This document shows positions 43,610-50,039 of a DNA stretch of 50,039 nt, piece after piece. The position numbers and the translations under genes are program-made. Origin of the DNA: an uncultured Alphaproteobacteria bacterium (GTDB taxonomy: Bacteria; Pseudomonadota; Alphaproteobacteria; Sphingomonadales; Sphingomonadaceae); contig CAIZNH010000004.1 in assembly GCA_903934325.1 (NCBI GenBank), forward strand, positions 1-50,039, read 5' to 3'. Positions within the stretch are counted from its first letter, which is position 1. Each line of letters begins with the position of its first letter. The notes under the pieces are model-generated. The model was given only the letters and a program-made list of their open reading frames with translations. It did not search any database and had not been told where the DNA came from.

Positions 43610-45943
43610 ATGACCACCGCAACCCCCCTGCGGAGCCCCCTCCAGCTCGGCAAAATCGCGCTGCTGCTCGGCACCGCTGCACTGACCCCTGTCGCCGCCT
43701 ACGCGCAGGACAGCGAAGCCCCCGCCGCCGAAGAGCGCACCAGCACGCTGGACGCGATCAACGAGATCCTCGTCACCGGCACCAAGACCCGCGATGCCGA
43801 AAACGTGCAGGATGTGCCGCTGGCCGTCACCGCGTTCAACTCGGGCACGCTCGAAGCCTTCAAGATCCGCGACATCCAGGGCCTCTCGTTCCAGGCTCCG
43901 ACGGTCAGCCTCGATCAGGTCGGCACCAGCCGCGGCACCGCCAACTTCACCGTGCGCGGCCTTGGCATCAACTCGTCGATCCCCTCGATCGACCCCACCG
44001 TCGGCGTCTTCGTTGACGGCGTCTACCTCGGCATCAACGGCGGCGTCGTGTTCGACCTGTTCGACCTCGACTCTGTCGAAATCCTGCGCGGCCCGCAGGG
44101 CGTGCTGTTCGGCCGCAACGTGACCGGCGGCGCCGTGGTGCTCAACACCGGCAACCCGACCGAAGACTTCCGCGGCAAGTTCCGCGCGGCAGTTGACGGC
44201 CCGGCATTGGATGGCGGCCGCGGCGGCCCCAACTACACCGTCAGCGGCGTGATCTCCGGCCCGATCGTCGAAGACGTGCTGCTGTTCAAGGTCGGCGCCT
44301 ATTACAACAAGGACGAAGGTTACTTCACCAACCTGTTCGACGGTTCGAACCATGGCGGTGCGGAAACCAAGATCCTGCGCGGCGCGCTCGAAGCGCGTCT
44401 GGGCGGTCTGACCCTGCTCGGCAAGCTCGACTACTTCGAGAGCGACGGCGATGGCCCCTCGGCCCAGAACCGCGGCTTCTTCGATCGCAACTCCTATGAC
44501 TTCGCGATCGACGAGCCGGGCTTCTACGCCAACGAAATCTGGACCGGCTCGCTCACCGCGACGCTCGACATCGGCCCGGGTACCCTGACCAACGTGTTCG
44601 GCTATCGTGACTATCAGGCCACCACCCGTGGCGACATCGACGCGACCCGCCTGTTCCTGTTCCACTCCTCGACCGAGACCCAGCAGGACCAGATCTCGAA
44701 CGAACTGCGCTATGCCATGTCGTTCGACAGCCTCGAGCTGACCGTCGGCGGCTTCTACTTCCAGCAGGACCTCGCCTATGACGAGAGCCGCGAGCTGCGC
44801 CGCGACCTGCCGGTGAACCTGCGTCCGCCGGTGTTCTTCGGCGGTGGCCGTCAGGATCACGAAGTGCTCGGCGTGTTCGCCAACGCCCAGTGGGAAATCG
44901 TCGACAGCCTCTCGCTGATCGCCGGTATCCGCTGGAACCAGGAAACCAAGGACGCCGCGGTGACCTACATCACCCCGCGCGCGCCCTGTTCGGTGATCGC
45001 GGGCACCTGCCCGACCGGCACCCGTCCGTTCAACCCGGCGACCGAGACCGGCGGCTTCACCGACAAGGTGCGCTTCCGCAACGTCTCGCCCAAGCTTGGC
45101 CTGCAGTACGAATTCGCTGACAGCCAGGTCTACGGCCACTGGAGCCGCGGCTTCCGTTCGGGCGGTTACAACTTCCGCATCACCAACGTGCCGGTGTTCG
45201 GCCGCGCCTTCGCCGCCACCGGCGAACTGGGCTTCGACGAAGAGCAGGTCGACAATTACGAAATCGGCGGCAAGTTCCAGACGGCTGATGGCTCGTTCAC
45301 GCTCAACGTGGCCGGCTATGTCACCAAGGTCGGCAACATGCAGCGCGAAGTGAACCTGGCTGATCCGGGCGCGGGCGTGGTGCAGAACATCCTCAACACT
45401 GCGGATGCGACGATCCTCGGCTTCGAAGCCGAAGCGCGCATGCGGGTGTCCGATTCGCTGGCCTTTACCGCCAACCTCGGCCTGATCGACGCGCAGTACG
45501 ACCGCGTGCTGTTCGACATCTCGGGCGATGGCCGCATCACCGATGCCGACCTCGACCTGAGCCTGCCGCGCGTTCCCCCGATCACCGTGGGCGTGGGCAT
45601 GATCCACGAATGGGATCTGGGCAGCAGCAACATCCTGACCCGCGTGAACTACCAGTACCGCGACCGCGCAGCCTATACCGACGACAACTTCGGCTGGCTG
45701 AACGAGCTGCAGAACCTGGAAGCGAACATCACCTGGAACACGCCGATCGAAGGCTTCTCGCTGTCGATCTACGGCCGCAACCTGCTCGATCAGGTGCAGG
45801 AAGGCGGCGACACGCAGGTGCCCTTCGCGGGCCCGCTGTCCGACGGCGTGCAGACCCCGTTCCAGCAGCGTCCGGGTGCCGGCACCTTCTCGCCGCTGAT
45901 GCGCGGCCGGAACGTCGGCATCGAGGCGATGTTCGAATTCTAA
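43610..45943 (+). CDS. TonB-dependent outer membrane receptor
   Basis: A 777-residue outer membrane receptor. After a long N-terminal signal peptide (ending VAAYAQ) comes a TonB-box/plug region: EILVTGTKTRDAENVQDVPL, then FTVRGLGINSSIPSIDPTVG and VEILRGPQGVLFGRNVTGGA. A 22-strand-type barrel follows and ends in the aromatic terminal residue of MFEF. This is the sphingomonad type of receptor, which imports varied substrates such as sugars, siderophores or aromatics; the ligand is not predictable, and no binding or hydrolase genes are adjacent. The ATG at 43610 follows a GGGAGAG ribosome-binding site and the gene is terminated by hairpins at 45954-46046. Confidence 0.93.
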   Translation: MTTATPLRSPLQLGKIALLLGTAALTPVAAYAQDSEAPAAEERTSTLDAINEILVTGTKTRDAENVQDVPLAVTAFNSGTLEAFKIRDIQGLSFQAPTVSLDQVGTSRGTANFTVRGLGINSSIPSIDPTVGVFVDGVYLGINGGVVFDLFDLDSVEILRGPQGVLFGRNVTGGAVVLNTGNPTEDFRGKFRAAVDGPALDGGRGGPNYTVSGVISGPIVEDVLLFKVGAYYNKDEGYFTNLFDGSNHGGAETKILRGALEARLGGLTLLGKLDYFESDGDGPSAQNRGFFDRNSYDFAIDEPGFYANEIWTGSLTATLDIGPGTLTNVFGYRDYQATTRGDIDATRLFLFHSSTETQQDQISNELRYAMSFDSLELTVGGFYFQQDLAYDESRELRRDLPVNLRPPVFFGGGRQDHEVLGVFANAQWEIVDSLSLIAGIRWNQETKDAAVTYITPRAPCSVIAGTCPTGTRPFNPATETGGFTDKVRFRNVSPKLGLQYEFADSQVYGHWSRGFRSGGYNFRITNVPVFGRAFAATGELGFDEEQVDNYEIGGKFQTADGSFTLNVAGYVTKVGNMQREVNLADPGAGVVQNILNTADATILGFEAEARMRVSDSLAFTANLGLIDAQYDRVLFDISGDGRITDADLDLSLPRVPPITVGVGMIHEWDLGSSNILTRVNYQYRDRAAYTDDNFGWLNELQNLEANITWNTPIEGFSLSIYGRNLLDQVQEGGDTQVPFAGPLSDGVQTPFQQRPGAGTFSPLMRGRNVGIEAMFEF

Positions 45944-45953
45944 GTGAAACGTC

Positions 45954-45981
45954 CCTCCCCGTCCCGCATGGGATGGGGAGG
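45954..45981 (+). repeat. Hairpin after the TonB receptor gene
   Basis: CCTCCCCGTCCC (45954-45965) pairs with GGGATGGGGAGG (45970-45981) with one G-T pair and a GCAT loop. There is no T-run directly after it; a smaller CCGCC-GCAA-GGCGG hairpin and the terminator at 46008 follow. The block has the look of a dispersed intergenic repeat. Confidence 0.55.
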
Positions 45982-46007
45982 TGGCAGCCGCCGCAAGGCG
46001 GATGACG

Positions 46008-46046
46008 GAGGGGTCGGGCGGCAACGTCCGCCCCTCTTTTCTTTTT
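46008..46046 (+). terminator. Intrinsic terminator of the TonB receptor gene
   Basis: GGGCGG (46016-46021) pairs with CCGCCC (46028-46033), with further GAG/CTC pairing outside, followed by TTTTCTTTTT. This is a classical factor-independent terminator. Confidence 0.8.
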
Positions 46047-46053
46047 ACCCGCG

Positions 46054-46716
46054 CTAGCCTCTGTAGCCGAACAGCGCGGTGCCCACGCGCACATGGGTCG
46101 CGCCCAGCATCACTGCGGTCTCGTAATCGCCGCTCATCCCCATGCTGAGGCCGGTGAGGCCATTGTCAGCCGCAAGCTTGGCCAGCAGCGCAAAGAACGG
46201 CGCGGCTTCGGTGTCGGCCGGGGGAATGCACATCAGCCCGGCAAGCGGCACATCGGCGGCGCGCACGGCTTCGAGGAAGGCGGGCAAATCGGCGATGCAG
46301 CAGCCGCCCTTCTGCGGCTCGTCCCCGATATTCACCTGCACAAAGCACGGCACCCGCTTGCCCGCCTTGTCCATCGCCTTGGCCAGCGCCGTCAGCAGGC
46401 TTGGCCGGTCAAGCGAGTGGATGCAGTCGAACAGCGCCACGGCCTCGTCCGCCTTGTTCGATTGCAGCTGGCCGATGAGGTGGAGTTCGATATCGGGATA
46501 TTGCGCCTTCAAGGCCGGCCACTTGCCCTCGGCCTCCTGCACCCGGTTCTCCCCGAACACGCGCTGGCCCGCAGCGATCAGCGGCAGGATCGCGGGCGCA
46601 TCATGGGTCTTGCTGACCGCGATCAGCGTGACCGAGGAGGCCTCGCGGCGGGCAGGCTTGCAGACGCGGGCGATGTTGGCGTGCACTTCGGCAAGGCGGG
46701 TTGCTGCATTTTCCAT
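46054..46716 (-). CDS. YggS family PLP-binding protein (PLP homeostasis)
   Basis: A 220-residue fold-type III PLP protein of the YggS/PLPBP family, which balances free pyridoxal phosphate and affects amino-acid pools. The PLP lysine is K36 in LIAVSKTHD; FGENRVQEAEGKW, LHLIGQLQSNKA, VNIGDEPQKGG and SMGMSGDYETAVMLGATHVR are the other family segments. A double cysteine (GGCCIAD) replaces the more usual single one in the central loop. The ATG at 46716 is only 22 bases from the start of the divergent ThiE-like gene. Confidence 0.93.
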   Translation of the reverse strand: MENAATRLAEVHANIARVCKPARREASSVTLIAVSKTHDAPAILPLIAAGQRVFGENRVQEAEGKWPALKAQYPDIELHLIGQLQSNKADEAVALFDCIHSLDRPSLLTALAKAMDKAGKRVPCFVQVNIGDEPQKGGCCIADLPAFLEAVRAADVPLAGLMCIPPADTEAAPFFALLAKLAADNGLTGLSMGMSGDYETAVMLGATHVRVGTALFGYRG

Positions 46717-46738
46717 GGCCGCGCTCTATAGCGGGCGT

Positions 46739-47278
46739 GTGACGCGCGCCAGTCCCCTCCCCGCCCTGTGGCTGATCTCCGACGCCCGCAATGATGCGGC
46801 GCTGGAAGGGGCACTCGCCCGCCTGCCACGCGGATCGGGGTTCATCTATCGCCACTACCACCTGCCCGATCCCGAGCGTCATCTGCGGTTCCGCCAGCTG
46901 CGCAGTATCGCGAAGGCGCGCGGCCATGTGGTGATCCTTGCCGATAGCGCGCTGACCGCACGCGAATGGGGGGCGGACGGGATCTATGGCAGCCCGCGCA
47001 GCCTCGCGCCGCGCCGCGCCGGCCTGATCCACCTCGCCACTGCCCACGGGGCGGGCGAATTGGCGCTCGCGGCACGGCTGGGCGCGGATGCGGCGCTGCT
47101 CTCGCCGGTGTTCGTCACACGGACCCATCCGGGCGGCGGAACGCTGGGCGCGGTCCGCTTCGGCCTGCTGGCGCGGCAATCGCGGCTGCCGGTGATTGCG
47201 CTGGGCGGGATGACGGCCAAGCGCGCCCGGATGCTTGGCTGGCCGCGCTGGGCCGCGATCGACGGGTTGAGCCGATGA
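46739..47278 (+). CDS. Thiamine phosphate synthase-like (ThiE/TenI) protein
   Basis: A 179-residue TIM-barrel protein of the ThiE/TenI group. The segments LWLISDARND, ADGIYGSPR, LATAHGAGELALAARLGADA, ALLSPVFVTRTHPGGG and PVIALGGMTAKRA correspond to the family's substrate and phosphate-binding loops. It is shorter than classical ThiE (about 210), and the ADGIYGSP loop replaces the usual GVHLGQ, so it may be a TenI-like relative or an atypical synthase. The start is a GTG at 46739; no ATG precedes the conserved part. The next gene overlaps its stop by 4 bases (ATGA). Confidence 0.82.
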   Translation: MTRASPLPALWLISDARNDAALEGALARLPRGSGFIYRHYHLPDPERHLRFRQLRSIAKARGHVVILADSALTAREWGADGIYGSPRSLAPRRAGLIHLATAHGAGELALAARLGADAALLSPVFVTRTHPGGGTLGAVRFGLLARQSRLPVIALGGMTAKRARMLGWPRWAAIDGLSR

Positions 47279-47457
47279 ACCACCGCGACGACGACGACCT
47301 CTACCGGCGCGCCTGCGAATACATCGCGCGCGGTGGCAGCCCCCGCACCTCGCATCTCATGCTCCAGTTCAAGGTCGGCTATCTGCAAGCCTCGCGCTGG
47401 ATCGAGCGGATGCTGGAGAACGGCATCCTTACCCCGCCGCGCGACACGTTCCATTGA
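47275..47457 (+). CDS. Stand-alone FtsK-gamma-like winged-helix protein
   Basis: A 60-residue protein consisting almost only of a winged helix of the FtsK gamma type: LYRRACEYIARGGSPRTSHL, then MLQFKVGYLQASRWIERMLE and NGILTPPRDTFH. Aligned without gaps over 48 residues it shares 19 identities with the C-terminal gamma domain of the ftsK product encoded 76 bases downstream. That domain recognises the polar KOPS sequences and activates XerD. The recognition-helix asparagine (GYN in FtsK) is a leucine here (GYL), so DNA specificity would differ or be lost. The ATG at 47275 overlaps the stop of the ThiE-like gene. Confidence 0.78.
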   Translation: MNHRDDDDLYRRACEYIARGGSPRTSHLMLQFKVGYLQASRWIERMLENGILTPPRDTFH

Positions 47458-47532
47458 GCCTCGCTTCGCCGCACTTCGCTTGACCGGAGTCCTCCGAGGA
47501 TTCATGGTGTGTTCCGCTCAGGAGACCGCCCC

Positions 47533-49953
47533 ATGGCCAGCCGCGCCGTTCCGCCCAGAACCAAGCCCCCCGTCAGCAAGAGCGACGCCGAATGGCGCGC
47601 GGGGCTGCGGCGTGGACTGAGGCGGCTGGCGCAGATGACCGGCGCGGGGCTGCTGCTCGGCGCAACCATCTTCCTCGCGCTCGCGCTGGTCAGCTACACC
47701 CAGACCGACCCCAGCGGATCGACCGCGGCTGACACCGCCGCAGTCGCCAACTGGATGGGCCTTTCCGGCGCATGGGTGGCGGACAAGGTGCTGCTGATCT
47801 TCGGCCTGCCCGGCGCGCTGCTGCTGCCGCTGCTCTATGTCTCGGCGCGCAAGCTGTGGCGCGATGTCGAGAACGGCGACGAGGCGGAAACCTCGCCCTG
47901 GTGGCTGCCCACCGGGCTCTTGTTGATCGCCATGACCTTGCTCGCGACCGTACTCGCACTCGCCTTTCAGGGCCCCGGCGGCACGCTTCCCGCGCAGGCG
48001 GGGGGCCTTGCCGGCCTGCTCGGCGCAGGCGCGATCGAGGCGCTGGCGGCACGGATTGCCGGCGATGCGCAAGGCTGGGTGATCCTCGGCGCGGCGCTGG
48101 TGTGCCTTGCCACTGGCGTCGGCCTGCTCACCCGCATCTTCGCGATCGACTGGCGCGCGCTGATGAGCCTGCCAGAGTTCCTTGGCGGCGGCACGCTCGC
48201 CGGCCTGCTGCGCGCCCTCCCGCTGCCGGGGCGCAAACCCGCCGAGGCGCTGGCCTTTGCGGGTGACGAGGAAGACGAACTCGCCATCCCCGCCCGCCCG
48301 CGCCGCCCGGCCAAGGGTGCCGATGCCGCCCCTGTCACCCTCGACGAGCCCCAGCGCCGCCCGCCCGAGATCAGCGATCCCTCCGCCCCGCCCAAGCGCG
48401 CCGTTCAGCCCGCCAAGGCCGCGCAGGGCGACATGTTCGCCGCCTTCAAGCTGCCGAGCCTCGATCTGCTCGCCGAACCGCCGGTCGACAAGGCGCCCAA
48501 GCTCGACAAGGTCGCGCTGGAACGCAACGCCCGCCTGCTCGAAAACGTGCTCGACGACTTCAATGTGAAGGGCGAGATCACTGCGGTGCGCACCGGCCCG
48601 GTGGTGACGATGTACGAGCTCGAACCCGCGCCCGGCATCAAGGCCAGCCGCGTGGTCGGCCTCGCCGAGGATATCGCCCGCAACATGAGCGCGATTTCCG
48701 CGCGCGTCTCGCCCATCCCGGGGCGCACGGTGATGGGGATCGAACTGCCCAATCAGGATCGCCAGATGGTGGCCCTGAAGGAGCTCGCCGCCTGCGCCGC
48801 CTTTGCCGATGCCAAGGGCAACCTGCCGATCATCCTCGGCAAGGATATCGCGGGCGAGCCGGTGATCGCCGATCTTGCCGCCATGCCCCACCTGCTGGTG
48901 GCCGGGACGACCGGCAGCGGCAAGTCGGTCGGCCTCAACGTCATCCTGCTCTCGCTGCTCTATCGCTTCACGCCGTCAGAGCTGCGTCTGATCCTGATCG
49001 ATCCCAAGGTGCTGGAGCTCAAGACCTACGACGATATCCCGCACCTGCTCTCGCCCGTCGTCACCGAGCCGCACAAATCGGTGCGCGCGCTGAAGTGGGC
49101 GGTCGAGGAGATGGAGCGCCGCTACCGCATGATGAGCGCGATTTCCTCGCGCAACATCAACTCCTTCAACGAGAAGGTCTCCGCCGCCATCGCCAAGGGC
49201 AAGCCCTTGGGCCGCCGCGTGCAGACCGGCTTCGACCCCGAGACCGGCGAGCAATTGTTCGAGGAAGAACAGCTCGATTACGAACCCCTGCCGCAGATCG
49301 TGCTGATCGTCGACGAACTTGCCGACCTGATGGTGACGGTGGGCAAGGAAATCGAAGTCCTGATCCAGCGTCTCAGCCAGAAGAGCCGCGCGGCGGGCAT
49401 CCACCTGATCATGGCGACGCAGCGGCCTTCGGTGGACGTCATCACCGGCGTCATCAAGGCCAACCTGCCGACCCGCATCAGCTTCAAGGTGACGAGCCGG
49501 ATCGACAGCCGCACCATCCTTGGCGAACAGGGCGCCGAACAGCTGCTGGGCAAGGGCGACATGCTCTACAAGCCCAACACCGGCGCGATGGTGCGCGTGC
49601 ACGGGCCGTTTGTCTCGGACGAGGAAGTGGAAGCGGTGGCGACCTTCTGGCGCGGACAGGGCGCGCCCGAATATGTCGATGCCGTCACCGAGGAGCCGGA
49701 AGACGGCGGCTTCGGCTTCGAGGACGAGTTCACCGGATCGGACAACCCCGAAGAGCGCAAATATCGTCAGGCCTGCCAGATCGTGATCGAGAACCAGAAG
49801 GCGAGCGGAAGCTGGCTCCAGCGCCAGATGGGCGTGGGCTACAACACCGCCGCCAAGTGGATCGAACGGATGGAGGAAGACGGCCTCGTCGGCCCCGCCA
49901 ACCATGTCGGCCGACGGGAGATCTACCGCGACCGGGACGGGAATCCGTTGTGA
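47533..49953 (+). CDS. ftsK: DNA translocase FtsK
   Basis: An 806-residue septal DNA translocase that pumps chromosome ends to the dif site and activates XerCD recombination during division. Four N-terminal membrane helices (about residues 33-220) are followed by a proline/alanine-rich linker of only about 100 residues, then the alpha/beta motor with Walker A AGTTGSGKS (about 456-464) and Walker B VLIVDELADLM. The C-terminal gamma winged helix (about 742-800) ends GLVGPANHVGRREIYRD. The ATG at 47533 has AGGAGA 8 bases upstream; the earlier start at 47509 is not needed. A paralogue of its gamma domain is encoded just upstream. Confidence 0.96.
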   Translation: MASRAVPPRTKPPVSKSDAEWRAGLRRGLRRLAQMTGAGLLLGATIFLALALVSYTQTDPSGSTAADTAAVANWMGLSGAWVADKVLLIFGLPGALLLPLLYVSARKLWRDVENGDEAETSPWWLPTGLLLIAMTLLATVLALAFQGPGGTLPAQAGGLAGLLGAGAIEALAARIAGDAQGWVILGAALVCLATGVGLLTRIFAIDWRALMSLPEFLGGGTLAGLLRALPLPGRKPAEALAFAGDEEDELAIPARPRRPAKGADAAPVTLDEPQRRPPEISDPSAPPKRAVQPAKAAQGDMFAAFKLPSLDLLAEPPVDKAPKLDKVALERNARLLENVLDDFNVKGEITAVRTGPVVTMYELEPAPGIKASRVVGLAEDIARNMSAISARVSPIPGRTVMGIELPNQDRQMVALKELAACAAFADAKGNLPIILGKDIAGEPVIADLAAMPHLLVAGTTGSGKSVGLNVILLSLLYRFTPSELRLILIDPKVLELKTYDDIPHLLSPVVTEPHKSVRALKWAVEEMERRYRMMSAISSRNINSFNEKVSAAIAKGKPLGRRVQTGFDPETGEQLFEEEQLDYEPLPQIVLIVDELADLMVTVGKEIEVLIQRLSQKSRAAGIHLIMATQRPSVDVITGVIKANLPTRISFKVTSRIDSRTILGEQGAEQLLGKGDMLYKPNTGAMVRVHGPFVSDEEVEAVATFWRGQGAPEYVDAVTEEPEDGGFGFEDEFTGSDNPEERKYRQACQIVIENQKASGSWLQRQMGVGYNTAAKWIERMEEDGLVGPANHVGRREIYRDRDGNPL

Positions 49954-49998
49954 TCTTGGCCACCTGACGGTGGCGCAGACCTCCCGCCCCGCCGCCCC

Positions 49999-50039
49999 GC
50001 CCGGCCACCAATAGTACCACTATGTTATGGTGGCCGGGC
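49999..50039 (+). terminator. 12-bp perfect hairpin after ftsK (at window edge)
   Basis: GCCCGGCCACCA (49999-50010) pairs perfectly with TGGTGGCCGGGC (50028-50039). The 17-base loop contains a second small stem, ATAGT/ACTAT. It lies 45 bases after the ftsK stop codon. The window ends with the right arm, so a following T-run cannot be seen. Confidence 0.6.

Overview
The window is a GC-rich bacterial chromosome segment. Gene content and protein style point to an alphaproteobacterium of the order Sphingomonadales, probably an Erythrobacter/Porphyrobacter-like member of the Erythrobacteraceae. The main pointers are an UrcA-family exported protein, a sphingomonad-type TonB-dependent receptor, lgt followed by a MidA/NDUFAF7-type methyltransferase, class Ia ribonucleotide reductase with a cone-less NrdA, and clustered GANTC (CcrM) sites. 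This assignment is inference; there is no rRNA gene in the window and I saw no tRNA.

Positions 1-2640 are accessory. They hold the end of an IS3-family insertion sequence, a sulfotransferase, a KTSC protein, a small helix-turn-helix protein, and an AT-richer winged-helix gene enclosed by perfect 18-bp inverted repeats. Positions 2644-6576 carry nrdB, a small membrane protein and nrdA, all on the minus strand, with a long upstream region rich in GANTC sites. Positions 6577-15115 hold a host-attachment-type protein, a lone chemotaxis receptor, an alpha/beta hydrolase, a degenerate TraB/GumN protein, nadB, a 54-residue zinc-ribbon protein, an ABC ATPase, a zf-CHCC protein and two hypotheticals. 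Nitronate monooxygenase, a YceI lipoprotein and guaA follow up to 18816.

Positions 18817-20150 form the most unusual part. After an UrcA-family gene and its terminator come about 600 bases without a convincing protein gene. They contain three strong hairpins whose loops are C-rich and complementary to Shine-Dalgarno sequences. A consensus promoter follows, then a fourth C-rich hairpin in the leader of a 27-residue hydrophobic peptide, and a 14-bp hairpin. I read this as an undescribed regulatory RNA plus small-protein locus.

Positions 20156-29908 carry an acyl-CoA synthetase, a PIG-L deacetylase, gyrB, an AI-2E-type membrane protein, a membrane metallopeptidase, an NTF2-like protein, a TetR regulator, a DUF1295 membrane protein and a PlsC-like acyltransferase. 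Positions 29990-33091 are a leucine-degradation operon (isovaleryl-CoA dehydrogenase, a PhnA-domain protein, methylcrotonyl-CoA carboxylase beta chain). Positions 33204-35527 encode a two-gene ABC importer in which permease and binding protein are fused, as in EgtU/OpuC systems.

From 35538 to the end lie a DUF2147 protein, a MidA-like methyltransferase with a giant charged helix at its N terminus, lgt, a second acyl-CoA synthetase, glnD, a TonB-dependent receptor, a YggS-type PLP protein, a ThiE-like protein, a stand-alone copy of the FtsK gamma winged helix, and ftsK itself.
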